NCBI GenBank assembly: GCA_046350295.1
Contig: JAXMAR010000038.1
Location: forward strand, 16,160-80,159
From: JAXMAR01 sp046350295
GTDB taxonomy: Bacteria > Planctomycetota > Planctomycetia > Gemmatales > Gemmataceae
Direction: 5' to 3'
DNA length: 64,000 nucleotides
Part shown: one piece after another, positions 8,329 to 19,202 of the stretch
Numbering within the stretch: the stretch's first letter is position 1
Layout: every line of letters begins with the position of its first letter
Notes under the pieces: generated by a model
What the model saw: the letters and a program-made list of their open reading frames with translations, nothing else
The model's database searches: none
Told to the model about the DNA's origin: nothing
Made by a program: the position numbers and the translations under genes

Positions 8329-9098
8329 GCGCCCCGTCTCCAAGTGCGTGAGTCGGAGAGCGACCAGCCTGACGGTAAGCGCGACGGGTCCCGCCTGATC
8401 TCCTCAAACTGCTCACTAGAAACGTCCGCGACAACCAACCGAAAGGTTGCGCCTTGCACCTCGAGGCCGAAGTCGATCGGCTCGGTCATCGCGGGCGCGA
8501 GCGGCGCTCGATCGCTGAGCTCGAGAAGACGGATCTCTTCAGGGGGCGCTCCCTTAGGCAAATACCAGACCTCGCGAACGCCGACATCCATGAAAAGATG
8601 CTTTCGCGCGACCCATGCCGCAACTTCGTCCCTATCTCCATCGAGCGGCGGCTCGGGCGGTTCCTTCCTTTGACGTCGACGGCGGGCATCCTCGTCGACC
8701 TTGTCCTGGTACTCGAACCATTGCTCTTCATCCGTCTGATCCGGATCCGGCGGAATCAGATGCAGGCGGGCGTAATCCTTCCACGATCCAAATGGCGCGG
8801 TTGTGCCCGGGATCGCCTCGTAGGCCGCGGCCTCTCGTTCGCGCGCGTACTTGAATACCTTGTAGTGCTTCGGATTATCCGGTGCTCGGCCTAGACACGC
8901 TTCAGGCATGCACGCGCCATCCGGCCAACTATGGACGGCGTTCAAATCATAGTCGAGCGTGACGCCCTCCTCGACATTGCCTTTGTAGCCCGCTCGGCGT
9001 GGGTCCTCGACGGTAAACACTTGGTAGACAACGCCATGCCGTTTTTCTTCGACTCTAAACACGCGAATCTCCTCTAAGAACGCATCGCCATGCATCAT
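8325..9098 (-). CDS. Unknown protein, 257 residues
   Basis: The start is placed at the ATG at 9098, four bases after the stop of the DUF1501 gene. The protein is charged and soluble, without signal peptide or membrane segment. A distinctive C-terminal block reads MDVGVREVWYLPKG followed by a beta-rich tail, faintly like the Uma2/PD-(D/E)xK style of sequence, but I cannot point to a full catalytic motif. A central linker is rich in Arg and Glu. It overlaps the next gene by four bases (ATGA). I do not recognise the family with confidence. Confidence 0.6.
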   Translation of the reverse strand: MMHGDAFLEEIRVFRVEEKRHGVVYQVFTVEDPRRAGYKGNVEEGVTLDYDLNAVHSWPDGACMPEACLGRAPDNPKHYKVFKYAREREAAAYEAIPGTTAPFGSWKDYARLHLIPPDPDQTDEEQWFEYQDKVDEDARRRRQRKEPPEPPLDGDRDEVAAWVARKHLFMDVGVREVWYLPKGAPPEEIRLLELSDRAPLAPAMTEPIDFGLEVQGATFRLVVADVSSEQFEEIRRDPSRLPSGWSLSDSRTWRRGA

Positions 9099-9102
9099 GG
9101 CT

Positions 9103-10560
9103 TCACGCCAACACATCCCGCACCACCTCGCCGGCCACGTCCGTCAAACGGAAATCGCGGCCGTTGTAGCGATGTGTCAGCCGCAAATGGTCCAGGCCCA
9201 GTAGATGGAGGATCGTCGCGTGCAGGTCGTTGACGCTGACGCGATCTTCGACCGCGCGGTGGCCCAACTCGTCCGTGGCGCCGTGGCTGTAGCCCGCCCT
9301 GACGCCTGCGCCCGCCATCCAGACGGTGAAGGCGTGCGGGTTATGATCGCGACCTGTGCCGCCGCGCTGCACTAATGGCAGTCGGCCGAACTCGCCGCCC
9401 CAGATGACGAGGGTTTCTTCGAGGAGGCCGCGCGATTCGAGGTCTTGAAGGAGGCCGGCGATAGGGAGGTCGGTCTCCCCCGCGAAGCCGGTGTGGTTGG
9501 CGGCGATGTTCTGGTGGCCGTCCCAGCTTCGTTCGTTTTCTTCGCCGCCCGAGTAGATCTGGACGAAGCGGACGCCGCGCTCGACGAGGCGGCGGGCCAT
9601 GAGGCATTGGCGGGAGAAGTGGTCGCAGCGGCGGTCGCCGATGCCGTAGAGGCGTTTGGTGGCGTCCGACTCGGCTTCCCAGTTGAGGGCTTCGGGAGCG
9701 GCCATCTGCATGCGGAAGGCGAGCTCGAAGCTCTCGATGCGCGCGGAGAGCTCGGTATCGTGCGGGTTGGCTTCGAGGCGGGAGCGCTGGAGGCGATGAA
9801 GCAGGTCGAGCTGGTTGCGTTGATGGCGCTCGCTCATGCCGGCGGGGCGGTCGAGGTTGTCGATGGGCGCCCCCTGGTTCTTGAGGGCGGTCCCCTGGAA
9901 GATGCTCGGCAAAAAGCCGGAGCCCCAGTTCTGGGCGTAGCCCTTGGGCAGACCACGGCCGAGCGTGTCGTACATGACGACGAAGGCGGGCAGGTTCTGG
10001 CTGACCGTGCCGAGGCCGTAGACGGTCCAGGCGCCGACGCAGGGGAAGCCCATGCGCGTCATGCCGGTGTTGATCTTGAGCAGAGCCGGCGAATGGTTGT
10101 TGGAGTCGGTCCAGCAGGAATGCAGGAACGCCATCTTGTCGACGTGCCGGGCCATGTTCGGAAAGATGTCGGAGACCCAGTGGCCGCACTTGCCGTGGCG
10201 GGCGAAGCGAAACGGCGAGCGCATGATCGGCCCGACCTGATCACGGAAGAACCCGGTATCGCGATCGAAGCCGCGCAGCTCCTGCCCGTTGCGCCGCTCC
10301 AGTTCGGGCTTGTAGTCCCAGGTATCGACATGGCTCGGCCCGCCGTTCATGAACAGCCAGATGACCGACTTCGCCTTGGCGGCAAAGTGCCCGGGCCGCG
10401 GCAGCATCGGATTGACGACGGGCGGAACGTCGCCGCGCGCCTGGCCGCCGAGGAGGTCGGCGAGAGCGAGGAGGCCGAAACCGGCGCCGGCCTTGGCGAG
10501 GAAATGGCGGCGGGTCGGGTAGGCGGGATGGGGGGCGGCGAAGAGGCGGGGGAGGTCCAT
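9103..10560 (-). CDS. DUF1501 protein (alkaline-phosphatase/sulfatase-like fold, exported)
   Basis: This gives 485 residues from the ATG at 10560. A Tat-type signal (TRRHFLAKAGAGFGLLALADLL) precedes the conserved DUF1501 opening WLFMNGGPSHVDTWDYKPEL. Later hallmarks are NNHSPALLKINTG, GFPCVGAWTVYGLG, DGHQNIAANHTGF, WGGEFGR and GRDHNPHAFTVWMAGAG, which correspond to metal-binding Asp/His positions of the alkaline-phosphatase superfamily. In planctomycetes these proteins normally follow a DUF1549/DUF1553 cytochrome-type gene; that partner is absent here. Instead it heads an operon with two unknown genes. Confidence 0.9.
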   Translation of the reverse strand: MDLPRLFAAPHPAYPTRRHFLAKAGAGFGLLALADLLGGQARGDVPPVVNPMLPRPGHFAAKAKSVIWLFMNGGPSHVDTWDYKPELERRNGQELRGFDRDTGFFRDQVGPIMRSPFRFARHGKCGHWVSDIFPNMARHVDKMAFLHSCWTDSNNHSPALLKINTGMTRMGFPCVGAWTVYGLGTVSQNLPAFVVMYDTLGRGLPKGYAQNWGSGFLPSIFQGTALKNQGAPIDNLDRPAGMSERHQRNQLDLLHRLQRSRLEANPHDTELSARIESFELAFRMQMAAPEALNWEAESDATKRLYGIGDRRCDHFSRQCLMARRLVERGVRFVQIYSGGEENERSWDGHQNIAANHTGFAGETDLPIAGLLQDLESRGLLEETLVIWGGEFGRLPLVQRGGTGRDHNPHAFTVWMAGAGVRAGYSHGATDELGHRAVEDRVSVNDLHATILHLLGLDHLRLTHRYNGRDFRLTDVAGEVVRDVLA

Positions 10561-10675
10561 GGCGGGTGCTCGGTGAGGAAGCCGTTGCTTTTCGCTTTTT
10601 TCATCGTCCTGGATGGGGTGGAGGTGGTCAAGGGGAAGGATTGACAAACCGAGTCGTCTGACGTCTAACGAAACC

Positions 10676-11140
10676 TCAGGCGCCGGTGGTTATCGATGCC
10701 TCGTATTCCTCGATGCACAGGCCCACCAAGGATGCAATGGGGCGATCCGATCCCGTCAAAAGCGAGATGGTGGGGTAAAGCCAACGGACATCCTCCTCCG
10801 AGGTGGGAAATAGACTCCGTGCCAAGTCCCAGCAAAAATGGGCAAGGGCGGTTTGCGCGTCATCTCGATTTGGTCGATACCAAATCTCCTCGGATTTCCG
10901 CTGGAGCGATTCGCTCTCGGGCAGGGTTAGGCGCCAACTTTCGAGCATTTCGAGATCTGCCTTGATCTGGTTCCTGTGGGGGGTCTCAGAGAGATCGAGC
11001 AACCGACGGATGCAACGGAAGGCCCAATCGAGAGCGACAGAATCGGAGCGTTCACGTAGAGACTTGACCAGCGGAGCGGGCCAGTTGATCTTCCACTCGC
11101 TTTCGAGCAAATCGCGAACTTGGTCGACTGGCGTTTGCAT
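10676..11140 (-). CDS. Unknown cytoplasmic protein, 154 residues
   Basis: This small helical protein has several Trp and Leu residues and no signal or membrane segment. The ATG at 11140-11138 lies in a short divergent region facing the 11229 gene. No domain is recognised. The reading frame is well populated with ordinary codons and is not overlapped by a better candidate, so I regard it as probably real. Confidence 0.55.
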   Translation of the reverse strand: MQTPVDQVRDLLESEWKINWPAPLVKSLRERSDSVALDWAFRCIRRLLDLSETPHRNQIKADLEMLESWRLTLPESESLQRKSEEIWYRPNRDDAQTALAHFCWDLARSLFPTSEEDVRWLYPTISLLTGSDRPIASLVGLCIEEYEASITTGA

Positions 11141-11228
11141 CTCGATCGGTCGAGAAAGGTCAAGTCACGCCCAGCAGTCATTGTACAATGGCATGGCAGA
11201 TCGCCTTATATCCGCCTGGAGAGTCGCC

Positions 11229-11552
11229 ATGGTGCACCTTTCCGCCGATACCGCCGAAGCCATCGGCGGTCTTGTCGCTCGCTTGTTGCGGCAATGGCGT
11301 GAGGAAACAAGATACCTATCATCGAGCACCGCGATGACGGGGAATGTCGCCTATCTCGATCTCATCGCGCTCGGGCCTGTCGCTCTGCCGTTCCTTTTTC
11401 GGGACATCGAGCAGACGGGGGACGGGCATTTGTCCAAGGCGCTCACGGAGATCACCGGCGCTCATCCTGTGCCTGCGGAGGAACGAGGACATGTTCGCAA
11501 GGTCGCAGAGCGGTGGTTGCACTGGGCCAGGGAGAATGGCTACCAATGGTAG
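11229..11552 (+). CDS. Small partner protein upstream of DUF7689 gene
   Basis: This gives 107 residues from the ATG at 11229, preceded by GGAGAG at normal spacing. It contains LDLIALGPVALPFLFRDIE, then ALTEITGAHPVPAEERG and the C-terminal WLHWARENGYQW. This looks like a HEAT-like pair of helices followed by a Trp-rich end. The stop overlaps the start of the DUF7689 gene by seven bases, so the two are probably translationally coupled and may form a complex. The role is unknown; a two-gene accessory or toxin-antitoxin-like module is possible but not shown by the sequence. Confidence 0.7.
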   Translation: MVHLSADTAEAIGGLVARLLRQWREETRYLSSSTAMTGNVAYLDLIALGPVALPFLFRDIEQTGDGHLSKALTEITGAHPVPAEERGHVRKVAERWLHWARENGYQW

Positions 11553-12007
11553 AAGGTCTCGAAGCAATTTTCCCCGGTCTACGGGATACGGTCTTTCATG
11601 TGACGAGTCCCGCTACGGGCGATTACAACTGCATCGCGTGGGCCGTGGGAGAGACAACGCGCTGGTGGTGGCCGGACGCGGATACGGATAACGACGCACT
11701 CTATTGGCCCGCCGGCGTTGAGTTGGAGACGACATTGGCCGCATTCGCGACCGCGTTCTCCGGGCGCGGGTATTCGTCGGGCACAAGCGAAGCGTTTGAA
11801 CCAGGAGTCGAGAAGATCGCGCTATTCGCCAAAGACGGGATTCCGACCCACGCGGCGCGGCAACTTCCGAATGGGCGTTGGACCAGCAAACTGGGACGGG
11901 CAGAGGATGTCGAGCACGACTTGCACGCGTTGAGCGGAGAACTGTACGGGACGGTGGCGATGGTGCTGAAACGCGCCGCGCCAGGGAATTCGACAGAGAC
12001 GGGATAA
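11546..12007 (+). CDS. DUF7689 domain protein, probable papain-like fold
   Basis: This gives 153 residues. The start at 11546 is chosen because it overlaps the upstream stop. The DUF7689 hallmarks are present in order: DYNCIAWAVG near residue 28, WWWP, a YWPAGV segment, GVEKIALF, IPTHAARQL, GRWTSKLGR and VEHDLHAL, then YGTVAMVLKR. The conserved Cys followed by His suggests a cysteine-hydrolase-like site, but no activity is established for the family. There is no signal peptide, unlike the paralogue at 19885. Confidence 0.8.
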   Translation: MVEGLEAIFPGLRDTVFHVTSPATGDYNCIAWAVGETTRWWWPDADTDNDALYWPAGVELETTLAAFATAFSGRGYSSGTSEAFEPGVEKIALFAKDGIPTHAARQLPNGRWTSKLGRAEDVEHDLHALSGELYGTVAMVLKRAAPGNSTETG

Positions 12008-12088
12008 AGCATGCCTTCCTTGCGTTTCCGCCACGCGCTCACTACCCTGTTGATAGTGACCGCCCATGTCCCGTCGTGAGCGACGCCG

Positions 12089-14745
12089 ATGCGTGCCTCC
12101 TTTTCCTTCGTCATCCTCCTCTTCCTGCCCGGCCTTCTTTGCGCCGGCGACGCCCTGCAAGACGCGCGCAAGAGCTGGCTGCGCGGCAATTACGGCGAGG
12201 CGCGCGAGCAATACCAGGAGTTGACCAAGGACGCCAAGACGCGCCCGGCCGCGGTCATCGGCGTCAGCAAGTGCTTCGAGAGCGTCGGCCGCTATGAGGA
12301 AGCGCAGAAAACCATCGAGCAGGCGCTCAAGGACCTGAAGGACGATCCGGACCTGCTCGCCCGCCATGCCGAGACGCTCTATCTGCGCGGCAAGTGGGAC
12401 GAGGCGGGCAAGGCGGCGGAGAAGGCGATCGCGGCACGCGACGAGAACTTCCTGGCTCGCTGGGTCCGCGGCAACCTGCTCAAGGACAAGGGGAAGTGGA
12501 GCGAGGCGGACGAGGAGTTTCGCTGGTTCGTCAAGACCTACACGCGGCGCGAGAACGACGATATGCCGATCGCCGACCTCGACGACCTGCGCCTCGTCGG
12601 CTTGGCCGCTCTCGAATACGCCCGCCTGCACCACATCACGGATCAGTTCCCGTTCATCCTCGAAGAGGTCTTCGATTTCTCGATCAAGAAGGACAAGCTC
12701 TACTGGCCCGCCGAGTACGCGGCCGGCCGGCTCTATCTCGAGAAGTTCAACAAGGCGGCGGCGAGCAAGGCGCTCGACAAGGTGCTCGCCATCAACCCGC
12801 GCTCGGCCGAGGCGCTGGCGGCCAAGGGCATGGCGGCGATGCAGCGTCTGGAGATCAAGGACGCGGAGGATCTGGCCGAGGTGGCCCTCAAGATCAATCC
12901 TTCGCTCACCGCGCGCGGCTTCGGGCGGACGTGAGCTTCTTCGCCGGCGAGTACGAGCCGGGCGCTCAAGGACCTCGAGCTGGCCCGCGCGGTCAACCCG
13001 CGCGAGGAGGGGAGACGCTCGCCCTCCTCGCCGCCGTCCACCTCGTCAAGCGCGACGCCAAGGCGCTGCAAGGCGTCATCGACGAGGTCGAGAAGCAGAG
13101 CGCCAAGCCGGCCGTCTTCTATTACGAGTTGGCCGAGACCATCGACCGCCGCAAGCTCTACGACGACTCGGAAAAGTACTACAAGAAGGCCATCGACCTG
13201 GAGCCGCGCCTGCCCGGCCCGCTCGCCGGCCTGGGCATGCTCTACATGCGCCTGGGCAAGGAGGACGAGGGCCGCAAGATCCTCGACAAGGCGTTCGAGG
13301 CCGACGAGTACAACCTGCGCATCGACAATACCCTGCGCGTTCTCAAGCACCTCGATACGTACGAAACGCTGAAGACCGACCACTTCATCATCCGCTACGA
13401 CAAGAAGAATGACACGGTCCTCGCTCGCGTCATGGCGAAGTATCTCGAGGAGATGTACGACGAGTTCGCCAAGAAGTTCGACTACCGGCCCAAGGAGCCG
13501 ATCCTGATCGAGGTCTTCAATCGCCACGACATGTTCAGCGGCCGGATCGTCCAGCTTCCGGACCTGCACACGATCGGCGCCTCGACGGGCAAGATGTTCG
13601 CCATGGTCTCGCCGCACGATACTGCCAAGATCATTCGCCAGCCCTTCAACTGGAATCGCGTGCTGCGGCATGAGCTGGTGCACGTTTTCAACCTGGAGCA
13701 GACGAATTTCCGCATTCCGCACTGGTACACCGAAGGCCTCGCCGTCCTGCTGGAGGGCTCGAAGCCGCCGCCGCGCTGGAACAACCTGGTCGCCGCGAAG
13801 ATGAAGGCCAAGGACCTCTTGAACCTCGACAACGTCCTCCTCGGCTTCATCCGCCCGCGCAACCCGGACCAGTGGGACCAGGCCTACATGCAAAGCCTGC
13901 TCTATGTCCAGTACCTGGACAAGAAGTACGGCGCCAAGGCGATCGGCGAGTTGCTCGCGGCCTATCAAAGCGGGATGGAAACGGACGAAGCGCTGCTCAA
14001 GACCTTCAAGGTCAGCAAGGCGGACTTCGAGAAGGGCTACCACGCTTTTCTGGAGGAGCGCTTGCCCAAAGACGTGGTGAAGGCCGCTCCGACGTTCGGC
14101 AGCCTTCGGGCCGTGAAGGAGGCGTATGAGAAGGACCCGAAAAACCCGGACCTGGCGGCGCTCCTGGGGGAGCGCTACTACAATCTCGGCAATCGCGAGG
14201 AGGCCCGGAAGCTGGCGGACCTCGCGCTCGACCTCAAGAAGTTCCACCCGCTCGGCGTTTACGTCAAGGCGCTGGTCCTCTCGGACGGCGGCGACATGGA
14301 CACCGCTTTTGACCTCCTGTCCACGGCGATCACTGAAAAGGCAAGCGAGCTGAAGCCGTTGCGTCTCCTGGGCAAGCTCTACTTCGAGCGCAAAAAGTAC
14401 GATGACGCGGCTCGCATCTACGAGCGTTGCCGGGAGCTGGACCCCTTCGACACGAGCTGGCTAGCGACGCTGGCCCGCGTCTACAAGCAAGGCGGCAAGG
14501 ACGACAAGCTGCTCGGCGTCTTGAAAGAGCTGGCCGACGCGACGCCGGACGACCTGGCGACACGCAAGCAGATCGCGGCCATGGAGCAAAAGGCGGGAAA
14601 TCAGGCGGAAGTGGAAAAATACGCGCGCCAGGCGCTGGAGATCGACGTACTGGACAAGGCGGCGCAGACGCTGTTCCTCGACGCCTTGACCGCCCAGGGG
14701 AAGAACGCGGAGGAGAAAACCTGGCGCAAACTGCTGGAACCGTGA
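12089..14745 (+). CDS. Secreted TPR protein with gluzincin peptidase (MA-type) domain; frameshifted
   Basis: A signal peptide (FSFVILLFLPGLLCAGD) starts at the ATG at 12089. TPR-like repeats run to about 13350, then a peptidase domain with HELVHVF (13672-13692) and a downstream YTEG giving the glutamate of a gluzincin zinc site, then more TPRs to the TGA at 14745. The frame is broken three times within about 100 bases: near 12915-12927, at about 12958 (extra C before CGGGCG) and at about 13010 (G run). The coding logic resumes after each break (for example ADVSFFAGEYE, then RALKDLELARAVNPREE, then ETLALLAAV). The rest is intact, which looks more like base-call errors or very recent damage than old decay. 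Confidence 0.75.
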
Positions 14746-14752
14746 AACGTTC

Positions 14753-14855
14753 CTAATCTTAATCGTAATCATAATCGTAATCTGTCGAACCAAAACAGGT
14801 CACGATTAAGATTAAGATTATGATTAGGATTAGGATTAGGATTAGAATTAGGATT
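14753..14855. repeat. Mirror-image TAATCN/GATTAN short tandem repeats
   Basis: The left part is a run of TAATCN hexamers (14754-14784); the right part is a run of GATTAN hexamers (14810-14855). A 25-base spacer separates them, so the two arms form one long imperfect hairpin. It lies directly after the TPR peptidase gene and before the MazG-like gene, and could act as a terminator. Confidence 0.85.
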
Positions 14856-14884
14856 GGATCGGGCGACATGAACGTTAACCGACA

Positions 14885-15190
14885 ATGGGTATGACTCTTT
14901 CCGACTTGCAACGCATCATCCGCGAGACGTATGACGCCAAGGATCGCAAACGCGGCGTCGAGGGAACGTTCATGTGGTTCACCGAGGAGGTCGGCGAGCT
15001 GGCCACGGCCTTGCGCAGCGGCAGCGACGAGGAGCGCAGCCTCGAGTTCGCCGATGTCCTCGCCTGGCTCGCGACCCTGGCTAACTGCGTCGGCGTCGAT
15101 CTCGATGAGGCCGTGGAGCGGAAATACGGCAAAGGATGTCCCGGTTGCGGCCAAGTTCCTTGCCGTTGCGATCAGGCGGAGAAACCTTAG
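14885..15190 (+). CDS. MazG-like nucleotide pyrophosphohydrolase with C-terminal zinc motif
   Basis: This is a 101-residue single MazG-type four-helix domain. The metal-binding glutamates appear in FTEEVGELATAL and the second helix pair in EFADVLAWLATLANCVG. A short cysteine motif (GCPGCGQVPCRC) at the end may bind zinc. Such proteins hydrolyse NTPs or dNTPs to NMPs as house-cleaning or stress factors. An internal ATG at 14891 is an alternative start; no good ribosome site distinguishes them. Confidence 0.8.
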   Translation: MGMTLSDLQRIIRETYDAKDRKRGVEGTFMWFTEEVGELATALRSGSDEERSLEFADVLAWLATLANCVGVDLDEAVERKYGKGCPGCGQVPCRCDQAEKP

Positions 15191-15225
15191 TTTTGGACGC
15201 GCATTCTTTTTAAAGGTCAAGTCCG

Positions 15226-15253
15226 CCCCGGTTCTGCGAACCGGGGCTAAACG
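15226..15253. repeat. Dispersed hairpin, copy 1 (CCCCGGTTC-TGC-GAACCGGGG)
   Basis: A nine-base-pair perfect stem with a three-base loop is followed by CTAAACG. The same core and the same trailing GGCTAAACG occur again at 46979-47005, each time just after a plus-strand gene. Confidence 0.75.
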
Positions 15254-15282
15254 GAGCGCTCGCCATTCGCCTTCATGTCTGT

Positions 15283-17627
15283 TTGATTCTCGGCCTTCTC
15301 GGTCTCGCGCAGGGCGCCTGGGCGCAGCAGTCGCTTCGCATCGAGTCCGTCCGCGTCGGCTACGAGCCGCTCGGGTCCGACAACATCCCGCGCATGAAAG
15401 TCGGCATGTGGGCGCCGGTCCACGTCACGCTTGCCGCGGGCAAGGAAGGCGCCGCCGCCGCCCGCATCCAGATCGAGACCAACGACAGCGAGGACGCCGC
15501 CACCGTTTACACCATCGAGGCGCCTCCCCTGATTGCCGGCGCCTCCCGAACCTTCCTTGGCTACACGCGCACGGGCAACCTCGGCAGCGGCGTCAAAGTG
15601 AGCGTCGTCCAGGACGGCCGGACCGTGGCCCAGGAGACAACGTCGCTGCGCGCCCCGAACCTCGGCTCGCTTCTGGTCCTCAGCGCCGGCGGCAAGATCG
15701 ACGCGCTGGAAGGCGCCATGGAGATGATGAGCGGCAAGGTCGACCCCCTCAGCGGCGATCACATATTGACCAAGTTTGCCGCGATGGAAACCGAGGCGAC
15801 GAGCCTGCCGGAGCTCGGCTTCGGCTACGACGGCGTTGACCTGGTGATCCTGTGCGGCGGTGAAACGTTTCTCAAGGAGTTGAGTGCCGATTCGAAACGT
15901 CTCGAAGCGCTCTCTTCGTACGTGCGCAACGGCGGGCATCTTGTCGTTCCCATCGCGCCGGCGCAACAAGCTCTCGTGCATGACCTGCTCGCCGCCAAGG
16001 CCTGGTCGCCACCCCTGCCGGTCGTGCCACCACGTGCGAGCAGTGGCCTCAAATCACGCCGTCTCTTCGAGGTCGAAAGCTGGGCGCAGGCGGAAGGAAG
16101 GCCCTTCGAGGACGCACGCGGCAATCTTTCCCTGGCAACGCTCGATCCGGGCGGCGTCGCGCCCGGTGTCTGGGACGTCTTCGTCCGGGCTGAAACGGGC
16201 GCGGGACGGGCGCCGTTGCTCGCCCGCATGCCGTATGGATTGGGCAACATCACCCTCGTCGCCTTTTCACTTGATGAGGGGCCCTTCACGAAATGGTCCG
16301 GCCGCCGCGAGTTCCTCAAGGCCCTGATTACCAAGCTGACGCCGCGCGAGGCGAGCGTCAGCCGCGAGACGCGTGACCTCGCCCGTACCGACATCGCGGC
16401 CGAATTGCAGCGCACCCTGGATCAGTTCGACGTGCCGGTCGTCTCCTTCGGCCTCGTCGCCTTCTTCATCATTGTCTACATCCTCGTCATCGCCGCCCTC
16501 GACTACTTCGTCCTCAAGCTCGTCTTCGGCCGGCTGGAGCGGACGTGGCTGACGTTCCCGGTCATCGTCATCGCCGCGACGATCGCGGCGTATTACACGG
16601 CGGCCTTGTTGAAAGGACACGAACAGAGGATCAATCAGGTCGACCTTGTCGACGTGGACCTGCGCACCAACGTCAAGGCTTACGTGGTCGGACGATCGTT
16701 CTTCACGCTGTTCAGTCCGGAGATTCGACCGGGGACCGTCGGCCTGATACCCGACCGGAACTTCTGGGCGGAGAGTCCGTTGCGTTGGCGCGACAAAGCT
16801 GCACAAGTATCGTGGTTTGGGCGCCCGGATGCGGAAGCCTGGGGCATGGGCCGGCGCAGCTCGCAGGGCATTTTCCGCAAGCCCTATAGCTATGCCGCGG
16901 AAGCACGCGGCCTTGAAAAGGTACCCCTGGGTCGTTGGTCGACGAAATCCTTCCAGGCGACCTGGGAGCACAGCGTCGAGGTTGGAGGGTTTGGGTTGGG
17001 AGGGCCGTATGCGGCGCCCTTCCACGCGTCGCTGTTCTATCACCAGAAGCCGGTCGCCGGACGCGATGTCATCCTCTCGGGCACGTTTCGCAACAACCTG
17101 CCTGTCGACCTTCTGGACGTCTGGTTCATCTACGGCGACCGTGCCTTGCAGCTGGACAGGGCGATTCCGGCCGACGCCGAAGTGAAGGTCTCCTTCGACA
17201 CGGGCCGGGATCTCGGCGCCTGGGCGTCGATCCCGGACGCCCCGGAAGTGGGCGCCGATTTCGGGGCGGGCAAGCCGCGCTTCGACGCGACCTCCGTCGT
17301 CAAGGCGATCATGTTCCACGACAAGACGCGCTTCGGCGGCGCCCAGAATCACGCGCTGCGCAACCTCGACCAGAGCTGGCGCCTGGAAGGGAAACTTCGC
17401 GCCGTCGGGACCGATACTTCTCTTCACGAAGTCATCGTCTACGCCCGGCTCAAGCAACGCCACGGCAAGGCGGCGGACATCGTCAATAGCAAGGACCAGC
17501 CGCTGCCGACACGGCTCTGGCTCGGCGCCCTCCCCGGCGCCGGAACCCCGCCCGAGATCGAGGGGACGCTGACGCACGACACTTACCTCCGCATCTACCT
17601 CCCTGTCCATCCCGCGGAAAAGACTCC

Positions 17628-17631
<4 letters not shown>
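15283..17631 (+). CDS. Large membrane protein coupled to an ABC ATPase
   Basis: About 782 residues. The start is uncertain: no ATG fits, and TTG at 15283 is used here, just ahead of a signal-like LGLLGLAQGAWAQQ segment. The N-terminal 380 residues are exported and beta-rich, including a segment like a glutamine-amidotransferase-type Rossmann region (DGVDLVILCGG, SYVRNGGHLVVP). Two membrane helices follow at about 385-416 and 421-441, then a second soluble domain to the end. The last four bases overlap the ATG of the ABC ATPase, so the two are translationally coupled. It may act as the membrane partner in a GldG-like system, but this is inference. Confidence 0.75.
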
Positions 17632-18563
<932 letters not shown>

Positions 18564-18570
18564 CGACACG

Positions 18571-19122
18571 ATGGCGTATGAGACCTACCAGCTTCGTCGC
18601 GCAAGCGACGAAGCGGTCGGCACGATGACGATGAACGAGCACATCGAAGACCGCGAAGAGACGATCAGCGTCCAAGGTTCCTGGACGTTCGCTGACATCA
18701 TGGAGGCGAACCGCTACTACCTGCGCAATCGCGTCGGTCGCTGGCTGATGTTCGCGACCGCGATTGGAGTTGCCGGATGGGAGATCATGACGGAGAGGAA
18801 TCAAGGAATATCATGGATCTTCGTGCCACTCTTGTGTCTCTTCCTGGCCATAGCCGCTCCGACGATCGCTGGTCTGGGTGGTTGGTTTTTGAACACGAGC
18901 AAGTATCCGTTCACGCTCACTCTGACACCGGTACGAGTCTCTATTGAGGAGCAAGGCGTCGCCGTATCCTTCGAATGGCACGTGTTCAAAGGGTTCACCG
19001 AGAGCAAGAGCCTTTTTCTCGTGCATCTGGGCCTTGGCGAACTGTTCCTCATACCGAAGCGTCTCCTCGAACCGGAGGATATCGACTGCGCTCGATGCTG
19101 GATCGCCCAGACGAGGCCGTAA
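18571..19122 (+). CDS. YcxB-like membrane protein
   Basis: This gives 183 residues from the ATG at 18571, seven bases after the ABC ATPase stop. There are two adjacent membrane segments at about residues 53-100. The C-terminal part (VSIEEQGVAVSFEWHVFKGF, then FLIPKRLL) fits the YcxB-like domain. Its function is unknown. It may belong to the ABC operon, though it lacks permease features. An internal ATG at 18631 (MNEHIEDREE) is a possible alternative start. Confidence 0.7.
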   Translation: MAYETYQLRRASDEAVGTMTMNEHIEDREETISVQGSWTFADIMEANRYYLRNRVGRWLMFATAIGVAGWEIMTERNQGISWIFVPLLCLFLAIAAPTIAGLGGWFLNTSKYPFTLTLTPVRVSIEEQGVAVSFEWHVFKGFTESKSLFLVHLGLGELFLIPKRLLEPEDIDCARCWIAQTRP

Positions 19123-19202
19123 GCCGCTTTGCGAAGGCTACGGGCCGAAGGCTACGGGCCATGCGAACGCGAACGGTGCTGACGGTGAGTGTCGCTTCCC
19201 GG

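Noticed and set aside
19131..19200. Short tandem GAAGGCTACGGGCC repeat and a segment resembling part of the ABC ATPase gene (RTRTVLTV)
   Set aside because: The tandem has only two units and the similarity spans about 30 bases, which may be chance.
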